Notes: generated by a model not told the origin, from the sequence alone. 64,000 nt of DNA from Aphrophora alni (GCA_963513935.1 OY740770.1:93900511-93964510); one strand, 5' to 3'; shown: positions 12,040-25,500, counted from the stretch's first letter. A program made the numbers and translations.

Positions 12040-14053
12040 CTCAGCTACTTTAATATGTGAGAGATTACTCAACAGATTCTGTAAGCCACAACCCCCACCC
12101 CATCTTCCCTGACTTGACGAAAGTCAACCACGTGTCATCAAATATTTATCTTAGTTCACTAACAGTTACAGAGTGCTAACTTCAGGGTCTCGTCACCATA
12201 AATGTGAAAAAATTTTGGAATTAATTTATTGTAAGAATACATTTTTTTTATTTAAAACTTGATAATTTGATTATTTTAAGTTATCATTATTTACATATCT
12301 CTTACAGCTTTCAGAATTGTTTTGTTAAAGTGGCATTTTCTACACTAAAACGGGTAAAAGCATGACAATATGTATTTTATATGAAGAGTTTTTTATTAAC
12401 GACATTTAAATTGACCTTCCAATTAAGGTATCATGTTTAGTTTTGATTTTTATATTGATTGAACTATAAGAAGCTAATTTATCTCTCACCAGTTTGTATT
12501 TCTTATAGTACTACCAAATCAACCAAACAACACAGCGTAAGTGAATTTTGATACAGGAAATGGGTAGTTTTTCAATGTTTCTGATAAATAACTATCAGAA
12601 GTATATGTTTTCGGAAGTATTAGAATAACATATATATTTTGTCTCCCATTTTTATGATAAAAAAAGCTTTTTGCAAAAAAAAGATACAAATGAAATGAGA
12701 CATTAAATTATTATTACACCATTGTATCCCCACAATTAAATACCCATCTTGCCACATGACACGTTTCCTATTTAAAAATGTAAAAATCTATCCATGATAG
12801 CAGACTTATAATGTAACCTTTGGGATTAGTTACAAAAACCTACATACTTAAGTTTTATATCATAAAAATATTGTCTTATAATTAAATGATAAAGAAGGCT
12901 TTATAATTAGGTAATTTATGATGAGTGTTACAAAAACTACATCTACAAAAAACTTTTGTTGTACCTTAATATCTACATGTTATCTACACGCAATGTATCT
13001 ACGAATAGATTAATTTATGACCATACAATTTAAAGTTTGTTACCTGTATTCGGAAATCAAATGTAATCAGTTTATTTGTACTGTAGCAGCCAGTATAATT
13101 CAAGAAGGAAAAAATATGCTTATCTCATATCAATTGTGAGTTTTGTGAATAATAGTAGTATATCTTATTTTGTGTTATTTTGATTAGTCATTTTAATGGT
13201 TGTGAAAAACTGTAGTTCGACAACTACGTCAACACCAAGAAAACCAAACCACCCCCTCCAATTTGAGGGGAAAAAATCATGGAAAAGAACTTTATCTAGG
13301 AGAATTATTTTTAAAATATATACACTCAAAAACATTGCATTATCTTTCACACACAGACAAATAATAATAATCCTTAATAATCACACAGACCGATCCCTAA
13401 TAATGTAGATGAGATCCTACATAAAATCCATAAATAGCCTATGTTCCTTATTGCAGATAAATTTATACAGTAGTGTGAGATCCTCATCCTTCTCAACTTT
13501 TTTCATGACTTTTTTACTTTCAAGATATTTAAAGGAAGCCTTTTTATCATAATTTTAACTAAACGTAAATCGTATTTGTAATACATTTTTTATTTTAGAA
13601 AATTATTTATAAATGGTAATTATATTTAATTGCTATATCGCACACTAGTTAAAGTCATCGTTTTGATATTTCACAAATATTTTAACGAAATCATAAAAAC
13701 TATTTTTTGAAATTCTGTCTTTTATCACATAGACTGTAATTTCACGATTTTAAGTACAAGGCATGACTTTTATTTCATTCAATGGCGATTGGATAGGTCG
13801 TTTTCGAAATATAGAAGATATAATGCAATTTGTGTGAACAGATTATTTGTTCCATCATTCAAGTTCCTAGTAATCATTAATATAAAAATATACTTTAAAA
13901 TTTCATAATAAATTTCATTATTTTGAAACAATTAAATGGAATTTTTATTAACCTGCAAATCATGTTAGATTGATTACATAACCTCGATACTTAAATAATG
14001 TTACTGTGAATGCGTTGTCATTGGAATGTAGATGATTATTAAATTACTGTACT

Positions 14054-14275
14054 TTGGAGATTTATTCCTCAAGAGACATTAACCCTCCACAAGGATTGAA
14101 GTACGGTGATTACGTGCGTGGCAATCCCGAAGACCTAACTGGATATACACCTTCGTTTACGTTGTCTTCAGGTAGATCCTTCTACTTCAGGTCTCCCTTG
14201 ACCGGAATTTGTTCTGTTCTCTATTATATTACTCGAGGGTCTTTATGTTCATTTCTTCATTTGTGTATAAAGTGA
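14054..14275 (+). other. Low-AT open frame of unknown nature
   Basis: A 73-codon frame in a patch clearly richer in G+C than its surroundings. Its middle reads GLKYGDYVRGNPEDLTG, polar and balanced, unlike chance AT-rich frames. A CAG|GTAGAT donor-like site occurs at 14169-14177 inside it, after which the frame becomes hydrophobic and low in coding character. The purine-first-codon share in the first 39 codons is only about half. I recognise no family. It could be a small exon, a decayed TE or a regulatory island. Confidence 0.2.
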
Positions 14276-15767
14276 AGATGATTAGGATGTTTTTGCTTTG
14301 AAATGATAAAATATATACCTGTTTTTTTTATGTAGAACGAATAAAATATTGATAATAAACATTTATCAGCACGAAATAAACGCGTGAATAAAGTATCATC
14401 ACCTTATGTCAGAAAATTAGTTTCAATTGACTTTAGAGGAAGCTAATAAAATAATATTATCTTGAAAACCTCTTTATATAAAAGCATGAGTTTTAGCGAA
14501 CCGCAGTAACAAGAAACGATTTAACGTAATATCAGACGCGCACTTTAGTCAATGTAATCAAATGTATAAAGTTCAAAATATAATCATTTAGTGTTACGTT
14601 TCAAAACTACAAAACATTTCCTTGTACACAATGATGACAGTTGGTTTCAAAAATATAAATACATCTGATAACATGACATTTGATCCTAACATTTACATCA
14701 TTGAGTAACTGTATATTGATGTTAAGTACTATCACATTACATAATCAATTTTAGCTTTGAATTCCCAGAGGAAATGTCTTGTCTATTCACTGTGAATAGA
14801 TAAGTATACGTCTATAGAACCACAGACTTGATCTACTTTTCTAAGTCGTCATCAATTCGTGAGTAACATGCGAAGAAGTCTAAAAAAATTATAGTTGCTT
14901 AAGATTATTGTGGACTAACGTTTACTTAATTATATTCAATAACAGTCAATTCAATACACTAAAAGTTAAAGCAATTTTTATTTTAAACGTAAAAATTTCA
15001 CATTTGTGGCGGAAATATTGTAAATAGATTGATATAATTTATCGTTAATATTATCTAGTCTTTAAATATATTTTTAATATACAATAAGTTAAGACTGAAA
15101 ATAAATAGAATTAGTTAAACTAACATTTCAAAAAATGTATTTACACAAACCGGTCATGGCTAATTTCTGAAATGTCTAGGTAGTTATAATTTTCGTATAC
15201 ATTAAGCATTTTGGTGTTTATTATATTCCTTTAAATGTTACCTAAACAATTGTGACAATTAGTTATTCTGATACGTCATCAAAAATATTTCACTTTATCA
15301 AAAAATCATCATTTTTATTAACACGACTAATAAATGTTTTTAGATTTTTATAAGTAACATCCTAATTAAATTTGAATGTAATCGTTTTAGTCAATTTTGA
15401 GAAAATCGAAATTTTGTCATTTGTTCTCAATGACACAACGCTAAGGTAACAATAAAGTTACCACACTTTATTTATGTTTTCCAACTTTTTTTTTTTAATT
15501 TCAGGTATATCATTAAAGACAAATATTTACCAAATAAAAGAAGCAAAATCAGTCCAAGTGTTTATGATATACATCATTTAATAGGCAAAAGACAAACAAA
15601 TAAAGACGTTAATATAATACATGTCAAAAAATAAATTTTTTAGTCAGACTATTAAACGTGTATGAACACTCTGAAAGTGGATATTTAATGTCATCTTAAT
15701 GGTTTCCTTTATAATACGAATAGGCCCATGTGAAAGTTGAATAATTGTAAATTAACATAAAATGTGA

Positions 15768-15768
15768 A

Positions 15769-15801
<33 letters not shown>
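15768..15801. repeat. (TA)n plus poly-T tract
   Basis: About 12 TA units run directly into an 11-base T run followed by AATAAT. The same arrangement occurs at 43754-43781. Confidence 0.95.
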
Positions 15802-15803
<2 letters not shown>

Positions 15804-16229
15804 TAATATGGTATTTCTACGTGAATCTATGAAAGTAAAAATTTATTTATCCAAAAAATCTATTTATTTTTTACGCCATATATACATCAATCTTTTTACA
15901 GAAATACTTGTACACATGAAAATATGTTAGTGTAAAAATAATAGAAAAATTTATTTATTTCTCATATTTTTACTACAATAAATTTTCATATAAACTTGAA
16001 CTAAGAATGTTACATGAGTATTATGAATGTAATAAGAATAATTAATAAAATGTCTGAATCAATGTATAAACCGGGGATAGTATAGCGTTTCACGAGGGAA
16101 GGGAACGCAGTCAATTTGTTTCAAGGCAGAAAACAATGGATGAATAGACACGCTGATTTCTGCCCGCGGACTGGATGATTATTTCCAATATCGGCTAAGC
16201 TGTTTTGTGCAGTCGAAAATAGCTTTACC

Positions 16230-16325
16230 TCACTACGAGGGTTGGAGTGGGTGGGGGATGGAGTTCCACTGGTTACTATGGCAGCCGGAGCATAGTACTC
16301 TGCTCTGGGGAGGCCATTGAGTGCT
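16230..16325 (+). promoter_or_regulatory. Candidate core promoter region in a low-AT island
   Basis: This is the centre of the largest low-AT island in the window (about 16060-16410). It contains TGGGTGGGGGA near 16248-16258, a CACCC/KLF-Sp-like box, several CpGs nearby (CCGCGG around 16165) and no TATA box at the right distance. It lies just upstream of a TCAGT pentamer, the arthropod initiator consensus. Composition and motifs are seen directly; promoter function and orientation are inferred. On the minus strand an 85-codon frame (16121-16378) is open, rich in Ser/Pro, without purine-first-codon enrichment, so I treat it as a by-product of local composition. Confidence 0.35.
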
Positions 16326-16407
16326 TCAGTGGAGGGGGATGATACACAACATCGATTGCTGAACCAAGCGAGGGACATTCTGCTCCTTACATTCGCCAGT
16401 CACACAG
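16326..16407 (+). other. Candidate non-coding first exon ending at a splice donor
   Basis: The segment starts at TCAGT (16326-16330), a match to the arthropod initiator, and ends at ACACAG|GTAGGA, a good U2-type donor with GT at 16408-16409. The only ATG soon runs into a stop, so the exon would be 5' UTR. Low AT content stops abruptly just after the donor and typical AT-rich, intron-like DNA follows. If correct, the acceptor exon lies beyond the features I can see, possibly outside the window. Confidence 0.3.
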
Positions 16408-16409
16408 GT

Positions 16410-16915
16410 AGGATATATTTCAAATCTAATTCACACGAATACAATCTGTCAAAAAAGTAATTTGTAGAATTTTTGTGGAGTACATTATTTAAATATACTT
16501 TGATAGACGTTCTAGTATATTGTACATTTGTATTTTGTTAATCAGTGCTTTACATTATTGAAAAATCTCAGCGTTGACATCTCTACAAATGGATATTTTG
16601 CAGTGACTGTGTTTTCTTCTTTTTTTTTTACTCTTTAAAAATATTTCGCAATATAGTGGTTACAAATAATAGTTTAGTTGTGTGAAAAAGTGTAGTGTTT
16701 TCTTTTACGTTGAAGTAGTATATTTAAAAATCTACAATATACTTGGTTCGTGATTTTAAATTTATTTCACCGTAGGTGTTCAATGTAATCACTCATTTCT
16801 ACAGTATTATAAGTTTAATAATGACATAGAATATAGTTTATAGTACGTTGATTAAAACATACTTTTACGTATTTTATACGAAAGTAAAACAAAACCATCA
16901 TTATAAGTTACTACG
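16410..16915. other. AT-rich DNA, nothing recognised
   Basis: Begins right after the donor at 16408. It is AT-rich with short T runs and no coding signal. Confidence 0.6.
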
Positions 16916-16919
16916 GTGA

Positions 16920-17035
16920 CGTTTAATAAACAGCTGAGATCGTAGTGAGCCGTGCGCTTCCATGCGTTTCTCTTACGTGAATGGGTGAACGAATTTAGAG
17001 CATCTTACAAGGTGAAGACGTTGTCTCGATACAAA
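16920..17035 (+). other. Second low-AT island with donor-like ends
   Basis: A roughly 115-bp patch of mixed composition contains two donor-like sites: AAG|GTGAAG with GT at 17012 and AAA|GTAAGG with GT at 17036. Its position 0.5 kb after the first candidate exon fits an alternative first exon or a small non-coding exon. I see no initiator or long frame. This is weak evidence. Confidence 0.2.
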
Positions 17036-17209
17036 GTAAGGAAAGCATAAAAAAAAATAATTCTGTATTTAAGCCGGATAAATATTTATAAAGATTTTCA
17101 AATAGAGATTTCTTAGATTAAATCAGTATAACGTGCATTTATTTTAATGAAGTATTTTTGAACAATGATTTAATGTCCAATATATTTAAAAACGTAAAAA
17201 TAATAAAAT

Positions 17210-17212
17210 GTA

Positions 17213-17259
<47 letters not shown>
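17210..17259. repeat. (TA)n microsatellite, interrupted
   Basis: About 25 TA units interrupted by one TT near 17219-17220. Confidence 0.97.
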
Positions 17260-17261
<2 letters not shown>

Positions 17262-19629
17262 GATATAATTATTATATTTATTTTACTCCTAATATCATGT
17301 TATGTATTCTGTAATTTTTTTTTATGAAACGTACAAATTATTGTAAATTAAAAAGAAATATGTCTGGTGATATAATAACATTGCGAAAGTTTAAACGGGT
17401 TTTTGAATTTAAAATTTATTACAAATATTATAAGTAATAATTATTTAATAATAATATTACTTATTTAACTCAAATGATATATTTGTTTATATATAAAATA
17501 AATAATTATATATGCCATAAGAATAATAATATATAAAGCTAATATAGTGCACAGGTAAATCTAAATAACATAATAATAATAACATTAAACGTAAAAAAGA
17601 TCCAGCATAATTCTAACTGCGTTCAAATTCATAATTAAATTAAATGTGAATTTGACGCGTTTTACTTTAAATAGTATTGTAGATAAATTAATATCATGAA
17701 CATAACCAATACCATAAATTCTATTATTTTAAACAAACGAAATTAGTAAATACAGTTTTCAAAGATGATAATGGAATGATTAATGTAGATCAAAAATGTT
17801 TAGTATGTAGTTTTGCAAATAGTGTTTTTGATTTGTTACAATTTTATAATCCCTAGAATGGATAGAAATACTTCGCTTAAATTTTACTCTGGTAATAATT
17901 ACAGTTATTTATATGTTTCAAGTAGGTGCTATATTTTTTAAATTACTATTTTACAATGGCTGTGGTTAAATTTTGTATACCAAAAACTAAAGATATAAAT
18001 TTATTAAAGTTTTTTTTTGCTCTTTTGAAAAATAACTTATATGTTATTGAATAATAAACGTTTTAAAAATATATCATATACAATTTTTCTTGGTAATTGT
18101 TTAGTTAAACTTTTTAATAAATACACGATTTTCTTTATTTTGTTTTCCTCATAAATCTTTTAACCCTAAATAATTTGATATATGTTTATTGTCATATGTT
18201 TTTAATGTTTAAAATGTATTTCACACAAATTTACATCTAACTTAGACGAAAATCATTTTTTAAATGGCAATAATTAATTTAATCTTTACAAACGAAAAGT
18301 AACCGTACTTTGTTACAGAATTATTCTGGAACATTGTTAATTTATTTATAAATACAAAAATAAGTTAATTTCAAGCTATTTAAATTAATTTATAATAATA
18401 TCTTCAAGCTATTTCACCTTGTATAATTTCATTGACGTAATTGTTATTATTATCATTTAACTAACATATTTGAGTGGTCTTCATACAAATAATATAATAA
18501 CTTCATAATATATTACTTCATACAAATAGTTACGCAACAATTTTAAATCTAAAGTAAGTGTTATATTATTCCCGATATATTTTCTATTTTGTCAAATCTA
18601 TATGCCTATTATCTCTTATTAAAATGCATTGAAAATTATATATTTTCCGTTGAAAAAATTTTAATATGTTCATAAATGATTTAAATCTAAATTAGGAGGG
18701 AGTTTGGTCTACAGACAATTTTATACTTCTGTGATGGATATCATATAACTAATTTTTGCCGAATTTATATATATATATTTTAAATTGCATAATGACATGT
18801 TAATAACAGGAAATTGCAAATAACACTTTGATTATGGGGTTAAAGTCGGTTATAATTGACAAAGGACTTTTTTTTAAACTTAATTAATTATTATTACATG
18901 CGGGAAGCAAAACTATATAATAATTTTACTCATCCATAGCATCCATAAACTACTTAAAACAAAATTGGAATAATAAGAATGAACCATAAATAATTAGTAG
19001 TTTTACTAAAAAATGAAGAGAGCAAAAAAACTTTGGAAATAAAATATTTTGTTTCCATTTATGTTAAGCCAGATAATATAGTTCTTTCGTAGAATGAAAT
19101 TTAATTATGATCTACCAATATATTTTATTCTGTTGATAGAAAACTTCGAAAGTTTTATTCAAAATCGAAAATTTTATTATTCTGATTTATCTTATGTGTC
19201 AATTATTTTAACTAAAACATGAAATCACGTAAAAATTCCAAAAGCAATGAAATAATAAAATGCTCATTGCGAAACATTTTACATTACATAATGAATTACT
19301 CTCCACGGCAGTGGTTCCGAAACAAGAGTAATGGGTTGATTATATATCTATGGAAAAAAACATAACCAGGCAGAGCTAAATTTTCTACAGGTTGAAGGCA
19401 CAATTGCAAGATAATATTAAAATTACCAGTTCTCCCAGGCAATACAGGACCGATTTATCGACACGTATGAGAGATTAGGTACTCATATAAGAATTAAGAG
19501 CCGAACTATTTTATAATTTCCTAATAACATGTTCAACTTTTTCCGATAATTCCTTCACGTATGGGATAGTCATATACGGATAAAGGTCTATCATTGTCTG
19601 CAGATTCTTTTTTATCATTAGATTTTCTT

Positions 19630-19675
19630 ATTATTTTTTTTTATTTATTTTTTTTTTTATTTATTTATTTTTTTT
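19630..19675. repeat. T-rich / TTTA low-complexity tract
   Basis: Runs of T separated by single A residues, with a TTTA-like rhythm. A polymerase-slippage tract. Confidence 0.95.
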
Positions 19676-22527
19676 ACACTTATCATGTAAGGAGAGGACT
19701 ATCTTAAAACAATTGTAATCACCAATTGGCATGTGTATTTTTACTGTAATCCGAAGTCTTAATGACGTCCCCACATCTCTCAACTCACATATCCTATATT
19801 GGAAGGTTGTTATTGACTTCAGTTTCCTTGTTTAAGCATATGGATTCAGAAGTATTATTGAACAATTTAAAATACTGTTTCAATTAGTGTCGCATTAAGG
19901 GCATATGATAAAAGTGCCGTTCACATCCCCAAGTCATATTTTTGATTTAAACTCAATCTTAAATGACCTATTTCTCCAACTAGTGTAGAGACAAGGACAT
20001 TTTGGCTTCCAATAATAAAAAAAATTATATAAATGGAAATAATAATAATTGTACTCTAAATACAATTGAAATTGTGCTTTAACCAACATGATTTCGGATT
20101 AAACTATTGAAATTTTTTTAGTTTTTACGTACAAAATATCCCATTAAAAACAATATTAATAATTTCAAAAATTCATCATTATCAAAAAACTTTAAAATCA
20201 GATAAGTAATATTTTGATATATTACTAATAAATCAACTCCAAATACAAAACGAATATGTGCTGAATTTCTACATTGACTATTAAATAATATAATTTTATC
20301 ACTAAAAAAAGTTAATATTTTAATATATTCTGCTTGTATTCAGTATTTGCTGTGACATTATAGTTTTCCCAGGGTTAGTTTTGCGAAATAGAATTCGGTT
20401 GTAGAATAAACTATTTCTATAAATGTTGATTTGTGAGTTTTACTTTTAAAAAAAGATTCTTTATCAAATATCTAAGTTTACTATCAAATATCTTACAAAA
20501 TATTGCTTTAAACTCTTACAAATATTATTTCGAGATATAATAGTAAACGTAATAAGTATGTATACAAAATTAATAGTAAGCCTAATTATGATAGAAAAAT
20601 GTATAGTCATAGACGACATCAGTTCGTTACGCATAGAATATGAATTGAGTTGATCTCTTAACTACACGTTTTTGCAGGTTATTTATATTAAACCTATGAC
20701 CGCACAAAGAGTTTTCTTTACTCAATTAACTCGTCCAATAATCAGACTTTTCTGAAGGCTTTTGTCATAAAACTCTCAAGATAAAAATTATGGTTCAAAA
20801 TAATTTTCTTGGTGGTTTTACGATTTATCAGAATTTTACTATATGTAATGATTTACCAAAATTTATCAAGACTTATTACAAAGTTCAGGGAAATAATATT
20901 TTGATTAAAACTGTACAAAATTTCAAATGGGTTTAAGCTAAACCGAGTTCTATGAAAATTTTAGAAAAATGTATTACATTTATTTCCCATATAAATCATA
21001 AGTTTTTACGAGAAAGTATGCTAACATTATGTTGTTTTATTTATAATATTAACAATAATAACATTAGTAACAACTTTACTCTTACTTCATAAATATATAT
21101 TATAAAATCATTCTCAATATATAATAGAACAGAGACGGTAATTTTGATTTATTTGAAACGTTTATTATGTATTTAGTATTTCAATATGACAGGTCAAACA
21201 ATGATAAACCTTTCAATTCAAACTATTTGCTTTAGAATATTAGACACGAATTCAAGATTTTTTAGGATCTTAAAATCTCTGTATTTATTTAGAATGAAAA
21301 TGTTTAACTGATCTTAAACACTTTATAAATAAGCATTCAAATTAAATAATCATTTGAAATTTTACCCGAAAACCCGGGAACACAAGCCTGAAATCAGTTC
21401 AATTTTTGGATTAGTAAGTATGGTTTACTTAGGTGTAATATAATATAATTGTTAATAATATTAACTTATTGACATTGACACTTAAGGATCTCAGATTATT
21501 CAAAGAGAGTTAATTATTTCATATAACTTGATAAGACTAAGAAAAAAATATTTTTGTATTGTTTTTAGTTATATCGCAGTTTTGCTCAAGATACTAAACG
21601 CAGTAATGTAAGACAAGTAAGGATAATTCATTTTGATCAATGATCCAATTTTTTGTAAGACTCCCGTGTAAAAAACAATTTCCACCCATTTGACACGCAA
21701 TTCTGTATATTTGACCAAGCTTCAAATGTGTTTCTGTAAAACATAGATCTACATTGGTACAGTCACTGCACACATGCAGTATAAAATGACTTTTAAATTA
21801 GATGATAAAAAATCCGAAATATACAATTTTCCTACCATTTCCATTGCATATAACAAGTTCAACTAAATCGCGGTTCCCAGAAATTTCACCAAAAATATAA
21901 CAGAATTTTTTTCCAGTCTCATTTTAATTTCGTTTTCTCCAAATCTACTCCCTACGTAACATATAAATTAAATGAATAAAATTATTCAAGTAGTATAAAG
22001 CTGAGAATATCCTGGATAAGGGAAATACGAATAGAAGACAGTAATAATTGAATCTGTTTTGACAGGTATAATTAAGGGTGTCACCTTGCAGTCTGACATC
22101 TTTATTAGAGTGGTTATAAAACAGGGTATTGATAAAAATGGAGATTAATTTAATATTTTACCTCTAAGTAGAACCTGACAGTGTACATTAAAATGATAGA
22201 AAATGTATTAAATGTAATCCTTTTAAGAAGAATAGGAATTTTGCTTTTCTTTTTAAATTAAAATAATTGTCATTTATTTAATCAATTTCTAATTATGTGT
22301 TGGTGGTTTATATTGTTACTTAAATTATGGAAAATAAATAAAAGTTACTTCGTAGAAATATTAAATGAATCCCATTTAGATAATATAGGTGTTATTTTAA
22401 ATACGTAAATTACTGCCTTAAAATAACATTTTGTACACTAGAATATATTCATTTAGAAATTGTAAAAAATTGCACCATTTAAATGTGTATATTCTCGTGT
22501 GTGTATTAAACTTTGTTATTTGTGTGC

Positions 22528-22551
22528 TTGTGCGTGTGTGTGTGTGTGTGT
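22528..22551. repeat. (GT)n microsatellite
   Basis: A short GT tract with one GC interruption at its left end. It is the only GT-type tract of note in the window. Confidence 0.95.
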
Positions 22552-23123
22552 ACAGTGTAGATAAACTTGATTTTCAATTATAAATTCCAGTTTAATGTAA
22601 GTTTAAATATAAGATTTTAATTTTAATTTCAAAATGGGGGCCTAAAATAATTCAAAAATATAGATGATCACGGCTGTGAAGCGCCCAATTTCAAAACGAT
22701 TGAATTGCGAAGTATAAATAAATAAAATTACAAATATCATTTATGTTGAAGCAAAAATTAATGGGACGGAGAGTACATAATAAAAAAATAAACTGTAAAT
22801 ATTTAACCGAGGCAGTAGATTTTCCACACCAAGGGTGTTTTAATCTTGGTGAATTTATTAAAAAAATATTTTATGTACTTTAAGTATATACTAAACAAAT
22901 CAGAGCATTGGTGTATCGAAATAAAAATCACAAAAAGGGTGTATTACGATAAAGATTATTATTTTAGGTTGCAAACGCATTGAAGTTTTAGCCATAACAT
23001 TAAAAAAACATAAATGTATCAAAATTGGCTCAGGTTTTTAACCTAATTTTTGTATCTTAGTTTTGTACAAATTGGCAATAAATTAGTTTATAATATGATA
23101 TAAAATTTACTGGTATATTCCAG

Positions 23124-23480
23124 TACAGTATATCCCCATTAAAAAACCAAATTTTAAAGTTTCTTACGAAAATAAATATTTGCCAAATAAAATGTTGTTT
23201 TATATAAAGGCAGAATTTTGACAAAATGGCTTTAAAAGGATTTTTAACAACAAATTGAAGTAAAACGTGAAGGATTACAAAATAGTCCTGAACATTAAAC
23301 TAACACATCTATTTTTGTTTTGACACGTCACAAGTAAAATATGAAAAAAAAAATCCATGTTATTTTTTTTTAATGTCTCAAAAATTAAACGAATTCCTAA
23401 TATCACAAATTTCATAAAACGTAGATAACCTTTTACTAGTAAATTTTCAAATGGCGGACGTTTTAAAATAGTTAATTACG
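23124..23480 (+). mobile_element. Candidate repeat terminus of the TACAG-GTG-TCCC type
   Basis: TACAGTATATCCCCATTAAA at 23124-23143 resembles a degenerate TACAGGGTGTCCC-type end, the signature end of a group of arthropod repeats (compare 39861 and 58522 here). The next 350 bp have a texture typical of decayed arthropod repeats: AAATTTTAAAG, TTTATATAAAG, and CAAATGGCGGACG near 23447, comparable with CAAACGGCAACA after the 39861 end. No coding part was recognised and the far end was not found. This is an inference from motif similarity. Confidence 0.3.
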
Positions 23481-23489
23481 AATATCTTG

Positions 23490-24420
23490 CACACTATAAA
23501 CTTTATAAAATATATATATATATTTTTAAAATGTTTTTGCTCATTATTGCTATTCAATTAAATACAAATCAAGTTTAAAGTAATCGAAAAGCATTATCAT
23601 ATTTTTTATTTTACACTAATGCATTTTTAACTTTACGTAAATTTTAAATTGTATAATTTAGGTACCCTCTATAGGTATACTTGTTTTAAGGATTACCTTA
23701 GTACGAGAAAACAAAATTCTGTTCAAAGAATAAAAATTAAAAAAATTATAGTTTGCTTACAATATTTTTGCACATATTAGTTATCTCACATTAAGCAATA
23801 TTATAAACAACAACACATAACGCTCTTTATATAGTCCTCAGTGAATAATAATAATTTGAATAAGTTATCTACAGTCCCAACAAACGAATACAATAAATCC
23901 ATAAATAAAGCTTAAATAATATGGAATTCTAAAACTATTAACCCCTACTCTCCTAGATTAAGAGGACTACCTAAATTTCACAAATCTAACCTACCCATCA
24001 AACCATGGTTCAGTTTTATTTCTGCACCCTCATATAACATTTCAAGAAAAGAACACTCGACCTAATCTTGAGGAAACATTTCATATTTTAAACGAATCAG
24101 AGCCTAATAAACAGTTTGGACTTTATTCACAATAAAAAAGCGAGAACAATCGAATTCAGCTACAAACTGGCTCGATCGTAATTGTAAATCTATACACCAA
24201 CATCCCAATTGATCAAACAATTCACATCATAAGAGAAAGCCAAGAAGGTAAAAATAAGAACTACAAATTAACTTTACAATAAAAATTAAAAAATAACAAA
24301 TTAAAAATATCAAATTTAGGAAGAACTTTTGTTTATACTGTTTTCAAAAATATTTTATATAAAATAATAAAGAATTTATTAACTTAAACTTATATAAAAT
24401 ATAGATACTAACATTCTTAT
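23490..24420. other. AT-rich DNA, nothing recognised
   Basis: A somewhat C-rich plus strand near 23930-24200 carries no recognisable frame or repeat. Confidence 0.5.
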
Positions 24421-24425
24421 ATCTT

Positions 24426-24500
24426 CAGAGAGTGAGTGAGTGAGCGAGTGAGTGATTGTGTGTGAGAGAGAGTAAGAGAGAGAGAGAGAGAGAGAGAGAG
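24426..24500. repeat. GAGTGAGT / GAGA compound microsatellite
   Basis: A (GAGT)n start becomes TGTGTGAGAGAG and then pure (GA)n up to 24499. Confidence 0.95.
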
Positions 24501-24803
24501 TCTTCTAACATAACTTAAATTTTTTGAATCGCGTCCAATTATTTTTAACTCTACTAAAATTTATTTATTGAATACTTCATCTCCCTATTTATTTCTAAAA
24601 AATTATTCACAAAGAAAACATTAAATATACATCGTATAGCGTGGAGTATATTACGAAACAAGAGCCGTTTTGTACTCCCAAAGCTATTTACGTAGCGTAA
24701 AAAAAGTCTCACAAAAAACTGACATTGAATAATGAATAGGAAATAAATCATACAGCCTCTATGTTATACGAGGAGTATGAATACAAATTATTTATCTTTG
24801 GCC

Positions 24804-24965
24804 TCAGCTGATGGATGATGCGGTCGTCTTCACTTCGTCCCTCCACCCATCCCCAAACACCAAACCCAAGTTAACATCTTCATGACTCTTCATCTTGTCT
24901 ATTAGTCGATTGGTTCCAATATCCTTGATCAAGTAGCAGCCATAAATATCTTCCGATGAAGGAGT
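24804..24965 (-). CDS. Coding-like 54-codon frame, candidate terminal exon
   Basis: The minus-strand frame is open from just after a TGA (24968-24966) to a TGA at 24806-24804. It reads TPSSEDIYGCYLIKDIGTNR at the start and RDEVKTTASSIS at the end, with FGDGW in between. By my count about 70% of codons start with a purine and about 38% have the RNY pattern, both well above random, and the patch is clearly less AT-rich than its flanks. A pyrimidine-containing stretch ending in GGAAG (around 24951) could be an acceptor, which would drop the first codons. Downstream on the same strand AATAAATAAA-like polyadenylation signals occur near 24560. I recognise no family. It could be the last exon of an unknown gene or a relic of a TE protein. 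The exact start is not determinable. Confidence 0.35.
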   Translation of the reverse strand, partial: TPSSEDIYGCYLIKDIGTNRLIDKMKSHEDVNLGLVFGDGWRDEVKTTASSIS

Positions 24966-25500
24966 TCAGTTACACTGTGTTGTTACCGAATAAATGAAGT
25001 AAAAAAATATTTTATATTCGCTGTCTTTTCATTTTTATTTATTAAAAAAACAAACTACTAATCAAAATAATGGTTAATGAAAAATGGTATTGTGGAAAAG
25101 TTATGTTACCTTTGTACACTGAAGTTATATCCTTTTTAATATTATAGTTTTGAAAATAAAATGGTAGTTATACTTGAAAATTATGAATACATATTTTGAA
25201 ATTCTCTTAACTATAGAAATTACATTTATTTTAACATGATTAAAATTTTTCCTCTCTCACTCATAAATATATACACTTTAAAAATATCATGAATAATTGG
25301 GAAACTGTTTTGAAGATGGGCCTACTGTCAAGCTCTACATTTTGCTCCAATTAAACGGTATGTTTTTCGGCCACTATTAAGGCTTTATCTTGCCGTTATG
25401 TCTTTTTTATAAATTATAAATATTTCTTTAATCTAATTCGGCGCTCAAATAAAATATATTATTTAATTTCACTTGCGTTGCGTGCGTTCATTAGCGTCCT

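Larger units (their letters stand above)
11395..16060. other. AT-rich DNA with no supported gene
   Basis: Apart from a GA-rich tract (12001-12039), a TA/T tract (15768-15801) and the low-AT frame at 14054, I see only AT-rich DNA. The overlapping opposite-strand frames at 13165-13408 are mutual shadows with no recognisable domain. Confidence 0.6.
17040..23120. other. AT-rich, intron-like or intergenic DNA
   Basis: About 6 kb with no coding, RNA or TE relic that I can recognise. It holds (TA)n (17210-17259), a T/TTTA-rich tract (19630-19675), (TG)n (22528-22551) and small direct repeats such as CTTCATACAAATA at 18479 and 18517. Confidence 0.6.

Noticed and set aside
16121..16378. 85-codon minus-strand frame with Ser/Pro-rich protein-like text
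   Set aside because: Its RNY codon share is at background, it overlaps the proposed promoter and exon, and the low AT content alone lowers stop frequency there.
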